A DNA stretch of 44,679 nucleotides, taken from positions 1 to 44,679 of the forward strand of contig SVHI01000010.1 of assembly GCA_015055905.1 (NCBI GenBank), given 5' to 3'. The translations under genes and the position numbers were made by a program. This stretch comes from Clostridiales bacterium (GTDB lineage Bacteria > Bacillota > Clostridia > Christensenellales > UBA1242). The notes below the pieces were generated by a model. That model ran no database searches. It saw nothing but the letters and a program-made list of their open reading frames with translations, and was not told where the DNA came from. Positions 24,747 to 31,319 of this stretch are shown piece by piece (the first letter of the stretch is position 1; the number at the start of each line of letters is the position of its first letter).

Positions 24747-25271
24747 TTAATATTTATCAATTTGTTCTTGTAAAATTTTTTGAAGTTCAGGGAGTTGTTT
24801 TCCAAGTATGTCACAAATCATTTGTGCTTCTTGCTTATAACTCTCTTGTTTTTCTTCCGTCCAACTTGGAACACGGTCACGAAGATTGAAAAAACGGTCT
24901 GCCATTTTCACTATCGCTATCTCTTTTGGTTCTCTCAAAATTCTATTTAAACTGTCGTGCATTTGGTCTTGTTTTTCAATGTATTTGTTTTTAGTAAGAG
25001 CCCTAACCCCATCAGCAATTTTCTTTCCAAAAACGGATTCAATTTCGGCGTGAGAGGCTTCAGTGTCCTCAAGTGTGTCGTGAAGAATCGCAGAGCATAT
25101 CAAAAGGTCATAGTCAACGTTTTTCACAAGGCTTGCAAAGTTGATTGCCTCAAGAGCCACGCCAAAGTAGTGTGCAGAATAAGGCATATTTTCAGGGTGT
25201 GTCATTGTTTGACCAAGATGATGTTTGTTTGCAAAGAATATCGCTTCAGTTACGAGATTTGAGTTCCACAT
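24747..25271 (-). CDS. HD-domain (p)ppGpp hydrolase-like protein (MESH1/RelA-SpoT HD type)
   Basis: 174 aa from the ATG at 25271, which is preceded by GGAGGG; an earlier ATG at 25292 has no ribosome site. It is a stand-alone HD domain like that of RelA/SpoT and MESH1: H18-x-GQ, PYSAH (H34), the HD pair H64-D65 with ED at 68-69, and further on KMADRFFNLRD. There is no synthetase or TGS domain. The family hydrolyses ppGpp or related nucleotides with Mn2+; the precise substrate is inference. It sits before ppa, separated by a terminator. Confidence 0.85.
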   Translation of the reverse strand: MWNSNLVTEAIFFANKHHLGQTMTHPENMPYSAHYFGVALEAINFASLVKNVDYDLLICSAILHDTLEDTEASHAEIESVFGKKIADGVRALTKNKYIEKQDQMHDSLNRILREPKEIAIVKMADRFFNLRDRVPSWTEEKQESYKQEAQMICDILGKQLPELQKILQEQIDKY

Positions 25272-25290
25272 AAGCCCTCCATATGATATC

Positions 25291-25319
25291 ATTATATTAT
25301 TTTATAAATAACAAGTAAA
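25291..25319 (-). promoter_or_regulatory. Promoter of the HD-domain gene
   Basis: On the minus strand TTTACT, 17-base spacer, TATAAT. Confidence 0.6.
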
Positions 25320-25434
25320 GCAATAAAAAGGCGATAAATCTCAAAAAATGCACGAAAAATCACAAATAAAGTTTTGATTATGCGTTTTTGTGTGATAATA
25401 TAAGTGTATAAATTAAGTTTTAAGGGAAACGCTT

Positions 25435-26001
25435 ATGTTGAAATTAACAAAAGAAATGCTCACCACTGAAGAAATGTTTAATCTTTTAGGCGAAATTATT
25501 AAAGATGAATATATGCCAAACACTTTCGAGGAGTTTGTTAAAGGGTTTGAAGAGTCTAGATTTTCAAGACACGAGGCACCTTATGATATAACCGAAGTTC
25601 CATTTGCATATGCAAAAGAGGGTGAAGATGGTGCGCAATCATTATATTTAACGCTTTTATTTTTGCCTTATGGTATTGCGTGGTTTAGAGGTTCTTCACG
25701 CGATAAACTTAAAGACACCAGACTTGCTGCTCGTGATTATTTTTCAATGAAATATCAAAAACTTTTGGGCGACAAATGCACTGACGCAGAATATTTTGAT
25801 TATTTAGAGAGAAAAAATAAACATTGTCTTGATTTATTTTTACAATCTACAAAAGAAAATAAACCAAAATTTAAACTCTTTGATTTTGAGGCAAAAAAAG
25901 CCTACAAAAAAGAGGTTAAAAAAGAATATAATGAACTAAAAGTTGTTCACGAAAAACATCTTGAATATATTAAGTCAAAAAAGGAAGAACTGTCAAAATA
26001 A
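25435..26001 (+). CDS. Protein of unknown function (188 aa)
   Basis: I do not recognise it. Soluble, no signal peptide. Residues 1-60 are mixed helical, 60-100 contain a hydrophobic strand-like stretch (LYLTLLFLPYGIAWFRGSS), and the last 60 residues are very lysine/glutamate rich and likely helical or coiled coil. AAGGGA ribosome site before the ATG; an AT-rich promoter with TGATAATAT lies about 35 bases upstream. Single gene ended by a bidirectional terminator. Confidence 0.75.
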   Translation: MLKLTKEMLTTEEMFNLLGEIIKDEYMPNTFEEFVKGFEESRFSRHEAPYDITEVPFAYAKEGEDGAQSLYLTLLFLPYGIAWFRGSSRDKLKDTRLAARDYFSMKYQKLLGDKCTDAEYFDYLERKNKHCLDLFLQSTKENKPKFKLFDFEAKKAYKKEVKKEYNELKVVHEKHLEYIKSKKEELSK

Positions 26002-26031
26002 AAACAAGCCTAAAATTAGGCTTGTTTTTTG
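26002..26031. terminator. Bidirectional terminator between two convergent unknown genes
   Basis: Stem ACAAGCCTA/TAGGCTTGT, loop AAAT, with flanking A and T runs. Confidence 0.85.
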
Positions 26032-26496
26032 TTATTCGATTGGTTGAAGAGGTAAGTCGTCAGGGCTATAAACTCCGCCTTCGCCAAGTTCAATGTCTAT
26101 AGATGTTTTTAGATATTCATCATAATCTTTTTGTGTGCCAACAAAGGTTGGGTCTTGGTTTGGGATAATATACATTGAAAGATAGTTCCAAGGGTTTGAA
26201 TCTGGTTGGTTCATAACAATAAAATCTGTTGCGGTGAGTTTATACTCAATAACAATAGGTTCTTTTGTTTCTTTGTGTGAGCACTTAATTATGGCTTTAA
26301 AATCCTCATTTAGTTGGCTAAGTTCGGCCTCTTGAACATCGATAACTCCAAAACCAGCTTCGCTTGTCATTGTTTGACAAAGTTCTTTGTTGAACTGAAT
26401 AGTTTCAATTCCTGCATACAAAAACGCTCCTCCAAAAACCACAGTGCCAACAATTCCTGCCAAAATAGCTTCTTTTTCTCTTCTTGTTAAAAACAT
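26032..26496 (-). CDS. Membrane-anchored protein of unknown function (154 aa)
   Basis: One hydrophobic segment at about 10-31 preceded by LTRREKEA, so the positive end is cytoplasmic and the remaining 120 residues lie outside. The outer part is acidic and has no motif I recognise. AAAGGAG ribosome site. The upstream 150 bases carry a promoter and a terminator-like hairpin before the gene, so expression may be attenuated or the RNA upstream may be separate. Confidence 0.75.
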   Translation of the reverse strand: MFLTRREKEAILAGIVGTVVFGGAFLYAGIETIQFNKELCQTMTSEAGFGVIDVQEAELSQLNEDFKAIIKCSHKETKEPIVIEYKLTATDFIVMNQPDSNPWNYLSMYIIPNQDPTFVGTQKDYDEYLKTSIDIELGEGGVYSPDDLPLQPIE

Positions 26497-26535
26497 AAAT
26501 TACTCCTTTGAAACTTATGTTTTTGAGAAAATAAA

Positions 26536-26575
26536 AAACAAGGCTTCCTAAATTTTATTTAGAAAGTCTTGTTAT
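26536..26575 (-). terminator. Terminator between the candidate small RNA and the 154-aa gene
   Basis: On the minus strand a 14-bp stem, ACAAGACTTTCTAA against TTAGGAAGCCTTGT with one mismatch and one wobble, followed by TTTTTTATTTT. Confidence 0.8.
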
Positions 26576-26651
26576 GTAATAAATACACATTGCAATGCGG
26601 AACTATTGTTCGAGATGACGCATTGTAAACGAGAACTACTCCCTTTCTACA
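26536..26651 (-). ncRNA. Candidate small RNA or 5' leader (about 115 nt)
   Basis: A good promoter (26658-26686) and a strong terminator bracket about 115 bases with no convincing coding frame. Inside, CAATGCG (26621-26627 area) pairs with CGCATTG across an inner GAAC-AATA-GTTC hairpin. It could be an independent small RNA or a leader of the 154-aa protein gene that is read through conditionally. I match it to no known RNA family. Confidence 0.4.
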
Positions 26652-26657
26652 TTGTAG

Positions 26658-26686
26658 ATTTTACACTAAAGGAGTGAATTTGTCAA
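26658..26686 (-). promoter_or_regulatory. Promoter of the candidate small RNA
   Basis: On the minus strand TTGACA, 17-base spacer, TAAAAT. Confidence 0.7.
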
Positions 26687-26697
26687 TATTAAAAATT

Positions 26698-27738
26698 TTA
26701 TCTAGAGTCATTTACTCTACCAACGATTTCATTTTTAATATTATCATTGTTTGATGTGTTTTGTGTTTGGTTGTTGTCTGTAACGACAACTTCGGTTGCT
26801 GTATTGTTTGCTTGAGTTGATACAGTTTGTGGTGTTCCATAAATAACGTCGATAGATAAACAACCAATAACTTGACCAGCATCGCGTGCTGCGTTTACTG
26901 TGCTATTAGCAACTGTGCAATTTGAAACAGAACTATCTTCTGTTAAAAGATTTCCAATATAACCAACAACAACGCCTGCTTTATCGCCACTCTCATCTTC
27001 GTCTAGATAAACACAAGATACATTAGCGTTTTTAACTTCGATGTTTTCAAGTGTTGTTCCTCTAGAACTTCCAACAGCGGCAGCAACAAAGTGGTTGCCA
27101 GATACTTCGGCGGTGTCAATTTTTATATTTTTGATTGTAGCACCAAGAACAGAGCCAAATAAACCAATACCTGTTGACGCATCTTCGTTTGCGGCACCGC
27201 CAACAAATGTTGTAATTTTTAAATTGCTAATAGTATGATTTTGTCCATCAAAAACGCCTTTAAATACTGCACTGTTTGAATCGACATTACCATAAATGTC
27301 GGCACCACCACCAAAACCAATAGGTGTCCATTCAATGTTTTTGAGGTTGATATCGCACGCAAGTTTAATTGTTTTTCCTGCATAGTTTGTGCCTTCGTTT
27401 ACAGATGCTGCAAGACCTGCAAGTTCTTCGGCTGTTGAAATAGTGATAACCCCAGTTTCTTCTGCAGGAACGTCTGCAGCTGTGCCATCCCAAATATTAT
27501 AGGTTGCTGTTTCTCTCTCGTATGAACAGGTGTTGCAGATAGTGTCGCTTTCATTGTCATAAACGTGTTCGCCGTAACTAGAGGTTTCGTCGGTGTGGTC
27601 ACAGGTTGCTTTGTGCCAATGATGTGTTGCGTTTGTTGACCAGTCTTCGCTATAAGTGTGGGTGTGTCCGCACGCTACAAAACTTAAAGCAAATGGCAAG
27701 GTTAAACAAAGAGCAATAGTTTTGAATACTTTTTTCAT
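26698..27738 (-). CDS. Lipoprotein with Cys/His-rich segment and GLUG-type beta-helix repeats
   Basis: 346 aa. Signal peptide with lipobox FVAC; C23 would be lipidated, so the protein sits outside the membrane. Residues 24-78 contain many His and Cys (HTHTYSEDWSTNATHHWHKA, CDHTDE, CNTCSYE), a segment often seen in secreted Bacillota proteins. Residues about 95-310 hold GLUG-like repeats (GIGLFGSVLGATIKNIKI; AGVVVGYIGN), expected to form a right-handed beta-helix. The C-terminus is Asn/Thr rich. Role unknown; adhesion or wall binding is possible. AAGGAG ribosome site. Its promoter is divergent from an XRE regulator and carries that regulator's apparent operators. Confidence 0.85.
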   Translation of the reverse strand: MKKVFKTIALCLTLPFALSFVACGHTHTYSEDWSTNATHHWHKATCDHTDETSSYGEHVYDNESDTICNTCSYERETATYNIWDGTAADVPAEETGVITISTAEELAGLAASVNEGTNYAGKTIKLACDINLKNIEWTPIGFGGGADIYGNVDSNSAVFKGVFDGQNHTISNLKITTFVGGAANEDASTGIGLFGSVLGATIKNIKIDTAEVSGNHFVAAAVGSSRGTTLENIEVKNANVSCVYLDEDESGDKAGVVVGYIGNLLTEDSSVSNCTVANSTVNAARDAGQVIGCLSIDVIYGTPQTVSTQANNTATEVVVTDNNQTQNTSNNDNIKNEIVGRVNDSR

Positions 27739-27760
27739 TATTTATCTCCTTATAATTAAT

Positions 27761-27777
27761 TACGAGAATTACTCGTA
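27761..27777. promoter_or_regulatory. Operator-like palindrome O1
   Basis: TACGAG-AATTA-CTCGTA, perfect 6-bp arms with a five-base centre, just downstream of the lipoprotein -10 box. Confidence 0.65.
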
Positions 27778-27785
27778 TTAAGTTT

Positions 27786-27814
27786 ATTATATACGAGTGT
27801 TTCTCGTATGTCAA
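27786..27814 (-). promoter_or_regulatory. Consensus promoter of the lipoprotein gene
   Basis: On the minus strand TTGACA, 17 bases, TATAAT: perfect consensus. The 17-base spacer is exactly operator O2, so a bound regulator would block RNA polymerase. Confidence 0.85.
27792..27808. promoter_or_regulatory. Operator-like palindrome O2 filling the promoter spacer
   Basis: TACGAG-TGTTT-CTCGTA, perfect arms, same geometry as O1. Confidence 0.7.
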
Positions 27815-27820
27815 ATAATG

Positions 27821-27837
27821 AACGAATATTTTTCGTA
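27821..27837. promoter_or_regulatory. Operator-like palindrome O3
   Basis: AACGAA-TATTT-TTCGTA, same spacing with one mismatched end pair; it overlaps the -10 box of the XRE gene, which fits autoregulation. Confidence 0.6.
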
Positions 27838-27841
27838 TAAT
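27836..27841 (+). promoter_or_regulatory. -10 box of the XRE regulator
   Basis: TATAAT ending six bases before the ATG at 27848; no clear -35 box at normal spacing. Confidence 0.5.
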
Positions 27842-27847
27842 ATAAAT

Positions 27848-28048
27848 ATGACAATAGGTGAAATTATTAGAAGTCTTAGAATAGAAAATAAAATGACGCA
27901 AACAGATTTGGCGTCACATCTTTTTATTAGTCAAGATACAATTTCATTATGGGAGAGAAATAAAAGTTTGCCAGATGTAAAGTCTGTTATAAAAATGGCG
28001 GCTCTTTTTGAGGTTACCACAGACTATATCTTAGGCGTTGAAAAATAA
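27848..28048 (+). CDS. XRE-family HTH transcription regulator (66 aa)
   Basis: A complete Cro/CI-type helix-turn-helix: IGEIIRSLRIENKMTQTDLA then SQDTISLWERNKSLPDVKSVIKMAALFEVTTDYILG. The protein is little more than the DNA-binding domain. The start at 27848 is chosen over upstream GTG 27797 and ATG 27818, because those would lie inside the operators; there is no Shine-Dalgarno site, and the -10 box position suggests a leaderless mRNA. It faces the lipoprotein gene, and three matching palindromes lie between them, so it probably represses both. Confidence 0.88.
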   Translation: MTIGEIIRSLRIENKMTQTDLASHLFISQDTISLWERNKSLPDVKSVIKMAALFEVTTDYILGVEK

Positions 28049-28075
28049 CATAGGTTCTGCCTATGTTTTTTATTT
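28046..28075 (+). terminator. Terminator of the XRE gene
   Basis: Stem ACATAGG/CCTATGT, loop TTCTG, then TTTTTT; it begins within the stop codon. Confidence 0.8.
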
Positions 28076-28165
28076 TATTTTGATTTTCTATTTATTTTTT
28101 ATAAAGTTTCTATTATAATAGTTTATGTAGAGGGTGAGGCGTTGTTTTGCCTCAAGAAAGGAAAA

Positions 28166-29014
28166 ATGGAAAGAAAATTAAATGAAGAAATAATTAAAGA
28201 AAAAACGCAAAAAATAGAAGAAAGTATTCGAAAAAAGTTCCATAAAGACATTTTTAGCAAATTTGCTAAGGCAATTAATGAATACGACCTTATTCAACCA
28301 GGGGATAGAATTGCGGTTTGTATTTCTGGTGGAAAAGATTCAATGCTTATGGCAAAACTTTTTCAAGAACTTAAACGACATAATAAATTTGAGTTTGAAA
28401 TCAAATTTTTGGTTATGAACCCAGGTTACAACCAAGCAAATCAAGAACTTATCGAATATAACTCAAAACTAATGAATATTCCTATCACGGTTTTTGAAAG
28501 TGACATCTTTGATAATGTTGTAAATATTGAAAAGTCGCCTTGTTACATTTGTGCGAGAATGAGAAGAGGTCATCTTTACAACAAAGCAAAAGAAATGGGT
28601 TGCAATAAAATTGCTCTTGGTCATCACTATGATGATGTTATCGAAACAATTTTAATGGGTATGCTTTATGGTGCGCAAGTTCAAACAATGATGCCAAAAC
28701 TTCATAGTGAAAATTTTGAGGGAATGGAACTCATTAGACCAATGTATTTGATTCGTGAAAAAGATATTAAGCACTGGAGGGATTACAACGAACTTGAATT
28801 TTTGCAATGTGCTTGCAAATTTACTGAAGGTGTGAAAGAAGACAAGATTGGTTCAGCGAGGTTAAAGGTTAGAAATTTAATTGCTGAACTTGCAAGCGTC
28901 GACCCTCAAATAGAAGGCAACATTTTCAAGAGTGTTGAAAACGTTAACTTATCAACAGTTATTGCTTATAAAGATAAGGAAGGGAATAGACATAATTTTA
29001 AAGATGAATATTAA
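28166..29014 (+). CDS. TtcA-like PP-loop tRNA thiolase
   Basis: 282 aa from the ATG at 28166 with AAAGGA before it. The PP-loop ATP pyrophosphatase motif SGGKDS is at 54-59. Cysteines C126-x2-C129 (CYIC) and C215-x-C217 (CACK) match the iron-sulfur and sulfur-transfer residues of TtcA, and GHHYDDVIET follows. TtcA makes 2-thiocytidine at position 32 of some tRNAs; the target here is inferred from the family. It is probably single; it is followed by a strong terminator facing the small YjzC-like gene. Confidence 0.82.
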   Translation: MERKLNEEIIKEKTQKIEESIRKKFHKDIFSKFAKAINEYDLIQPGDRIAVCISGGKDSMLMAKLFQELKRHNKFEFEIKFLVMNPGYNQANQELIEYNSKLMNIPITVFESDIFDNVVNIEKSPCYICARMRRGHLYNKAKEMGCNKIALGHHYDDVIETILMGMLYGAQVQTMMPKLHSENFEGMELIRPMYLIREKDIKHWRDYNELEFLQCACKFTEGVKEDKIGSARLKVRNLIAELASVDPQIEGNIFKSVENVNLSTVIAYKDKEGNRHNFKDEY

Positions 29015-29018
29015 AATA

Positions 29019-29047
29019 AAAAGCCTAGCATATTGCTAGGTTTTTTA
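29019..29047. terminator. Bidirectional terminator after the TtcA-like gene
   Basis: Perfect stem CCTAGCA/TGCTAGG, loop TAT, then TTTTTT; AT-rich on both sides. Confidence 0.82.
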
Positions 29048-29056
29048 TTTGAGCAA

Positions 29057-29215
29057 TTAATTCTTGCTCATCACATAATAACTGCCCTCGTGTTGAGTGG
29101 CGGGAAATCTGTCTCCTTTTTCAAGATAAAGTGTTCCACCGTCGTTTTCATTTTTATCAAGTGCACGATAGTTTCCAGATTTTGGAACAATTTCACCAGG
29201 TCTATATTTTTCCAT
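29057..29215 (-). CDS. Small YjzC-like protein (52 aa)
   Basis: An ATG at 29215 follows a perfect AAAGGAGG site, and the frame reads MEKYRPGEIVPKSGNYRALD...GGTLYLEKGDRFPATQHEGS to TAA at 29057. The pattern RPG--VP-SGNY ... L--GDRFPAT resembles the small Bacillus YjzC family (FKPGQKAPNNG... LKAGDKFPET), from memory. Function unknown. Compact, with no signal peptide or membrane segment. It lies between the TtcA-like terminator and the aspartokinase-like gene and is likely transcribed alone or as the tail of that gene. Confidence 0.8.
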   Translation of the reverse strand: MEKYRPGEIVPKSGNYRALDKNENDGGTLYLEKGDRFPATQHEGSYYVMSKN

Positions 29216-29264
29216 TATATTCCTCCTTTGTTTAGTGTGTGAAATAAATGAAAAAATATTTATG

Positions 29265-30218
29265 TTATTTTAATAAATTTAATTTTTTTGATAAAAATAA
29301 AATAATTTTATTTTCAAACTCTGTTTTTACTAAGAATTGAATTAAATTAGATTTTAACTCTAAATTGTATAATTTATATTTATTTGTTAGAAAAAATACA
29401 TTTTTCATAATTATTTTTAATTTATCATCATTGTCGTAAATAATTGAAATTAGCGAAAGGTTGGAAAATTTTGAAATTGAAACAATATTTGATTCAATAG
29501 AACTTATGATTGTCCCTTTTTTGTTTGGCGCAGAAGCGGATTTTGAAATTATTTCAATGTTTTTATTTTTTGCGATTGTGGCTGCTCTTGAGTCGATAAC
29601 TTTTGCACCGTTGCCACTCATAAGTTGCATAGTTTTAAAACTAATTTGTTTTGCTGTTTTAAACGGGAGAATGTTGGGGTCACCCAAACAAACTCCTTCA
29701 TAGTTTGAGTATATTTCAACGGGACAGTTAAATATTGAGCCAATAGCAAGAGCGGTTGTGTCTGAGCCGCCACGCCCCAGAGTTGTTATGTCGCCATTTT
29801 CGTTTATGCCTTGAAACCCCGCAACAACCGCAATGACATTTTTATATAAACAATCTTCAAGAGGAGTTTTGTTTATAGATTCAATCTTGCTGTTTTGATG
29901 TGGTCCACTTGTTTTTATTTCAAGGGAGTTTGAATTAAAACTCCTTGCTGGCACGCCCATAGACTCAAGCATCATTGCAATAAGTGAAACAGATTCATTT
30001 TCGCCAAGCGATAACAACAAATCAAGTTCGCGAGGGTTTGGTTTTTCACCGCCAAAAGTTGTTGCTTTTTCTATTAAGGTGTTTGTGGTGTTTCCCATAG
30101 CACTGGCAACAATTATCAACTGTTTTTCTTTTTTATATATTTTTTTAATATATTTGCATATTTTTTGCGTTTTTTCTTTTGTTTCTAAACTCATTCCACC
30201 AAACTTCATTATTCTCAT
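29265..30218 (-). CDS. Aspartokinase-like protein, shortened and divergent
   Basis: 317 aa; typical aspartokinases are about 400 or more. The amino-acid kinase domain is clear: KFGGMS (5-10, usually KFGGTS), LLSLGENES (GE 72-73), TTLGRGGSDTTALAIG (146-160), DPN (180-182) and NGAKVIDSRA. The usual TDVDG motif is SNYEG (171-175) and LHPR is IDSR. About 70 C-terminal residues remain for a single degenerate ACT-like region instead of two. It would phosphorylate aspartate at the head of the Lys/Thr/Met pathway, supported by the divergent asd gene. No ribosome site lies before ATG 30218. The substitutions leave activity uncertain. Confidence 0.75.
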   Translation of the reverse strand: MRIMKFGGMSLETKEKTQKICKYIKKIYKKEKQLIIVASAMGNTTNTLIEKATTFGGEKPNPRELDLLLSLGENESVSLIAMMLESMGVPARSFNSNSLEIKTSGPHQNSKIESINKTPLEDCLYKNVIAVVAGFQGINENGDITTLGRGGSDTTALAIGSIFNCPVEIYSNYEGVCLGDPNILPFKTAKQISFKTMQLMSGNGAKVIDSRAATIAKNKNIEIISKSASAPNKKGTIISSIESNIVSISKFSNLSLISIIYDNDDKLKIIMKNVFFLTNKYKLYNLELKSNLIQFLVKTEFENKIILFLSKKLNLLK

Positions 30219-30279
30219 ATAATATGTTATGAATATTAATTTATTTTAGTTCATATATTTTATTGGTTTTGGAGGGATT

Positions 30280-31230
30280 ATGAAAAAGTTGGCGATTATT
30301 GGGGCGAGTGGTTTGGTTGGACAAACTATTCTTGATGTTTTGTTTGAGGAAAATTTAATGAACGAGTTTGATATTACTTTAGTGGTTTCAAACAAATCTT
30401 TGGGTAAACAAGTGATGTATGGAAATAAAATTTTTAGATATGTTCTTTTAAATGAAAGACTTTTGCAACAAAACTTTGATTATGCAATATTTTCATCTGG
30501 TGACGAAGTCAGCAAGGAGTGGGTTCCAAAGTTCGTTGAAAGGGGTTCTATTGTGATTGATAATTCAAACGCGTTTAGGCGAGAAAAAACCATTCCGCTA
30601 GTAGTTCCTGAAATTAATTTTAATTCAATCAAATATAACGATAAAATTATTTCAAACCCTAATTGCTCAACAATTCAACTTATTGTTGTGCTAGAAAAGC
30701 TGCTCAAATTATCAAAAATGAAAGATGTGGTTGTTAGTTCTTATCAGTCAGTTAGTGGTGCGGGGAAAGAGGCACTTTTAGACTTGAAAAACAAAACAAA
30801 CAATTATTTTGATGTTAGCATTTATTGCAACATCATTCCTCAGATTGGTAGTGTGTTAGAAAATGGGTTTTGTACAGAAGAAGACAAAATTATGTTTGAG
30901 ACAAAGAAAATCTTGAGTGAGAAATTAAACATAGTTGCAACGACTGTCAGGGTTCCTATTCCTTATTGTCACGGGGAAAGTGTTTATGTTAGATTTGAAA
31001 AAGAGGTTGATTTTAATAAAGTTAAAGATGTTATAAAGTGTGATTATATTGACGTTTGTGATGAGTTGATTTATCCCGAAGACTGTGTGAAGTCAAATAA
31101 AACCTATGTTTTTAGGCTCAGGAAAGTTTCAAATAAAGAAATAATGTTTTTTGTTCTAGCAAACAATTTAAGGCGCGGTGCAGCATACAACGCAGTCGAA
31201 ATTCTAAGAAAATTAATCGAAAATAATTAG
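30280..31230 (+). CDS. asd: Aspartate-semialdehyde dehydrogenase
   Basis: 316 aa, slightly shorter than usual. It reduces aspartyl phosphate to aspartate semialdehyde with NADPH, the branch point to lysine/diaminopimelate, threonine and methionine. Visible are the nucleotide site GASGLVGQ (8-15), SSGDEVSKEW, the catalytic cysteine in SNPNCST (C129), and RVPIPYCHGESVYV, with the catalytic histidine. GGAGGG ribosome site. Divergent from the aspartokinase-like gene with only about 60 bases between, so the two probably share a control region. Confidence 0.93.
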   Translation: MKKLAIIGASGLVGQTILDVLFEENLMNEFDITLVVSNKSLGKQVMYGNKIFRYVLLNERLLQQNFDYAIFSSGDEVSKEWVPKFVERGSIVIDNSNAFRREKTIPLVVPEINFNSIKYNDKIISNPNCSTIQLIVVLEKLLKLSKMKDVVVSSYQSVSGAGKEALLDLKNKTNNYFDVSIYCNIIPQIGSVLENGFCTEEDKIMFETKKILSEKLNIVATTVRVPIPYCHGESVYVRFEKEVDFNKVKDVIKCDYIDVCDELIYPEDCVKSNKTYVFRLRKVSNKEIMFFVLANNLRRGAAYNAVEILRKLIENN

Positions 31231-31319
31231 AAATTACAAAAAATTTGAAAATATAACACAATACAACATTTTGAATTATAATTAGGCTAAGCGGTTCATA
31301 TTCTTTTTAGTATGATTGA

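Noticed and set aside
24680..24814. Upstream extension of the pyrophosphatase
   Set aside because: It would cover a terminator, a promoter and the end of the HD gene; the known family start fits 24679.
27797..27847. Longer starts for the XRE regulator (GTG 27797, ATG 27818)
   Set aside because: They lie in the operators, lack ribosome sites and add sequence outside the HTH family; the -10 position fits 27848.
31231..31319. Spo0A box or 21-base-spaced Spo0A promoter before spoIIE
   Set aside because: I found TATAAT at 31277-31282 and TATGAT at 31311-31316, but no TTGTCGAA-type box or matching -35.
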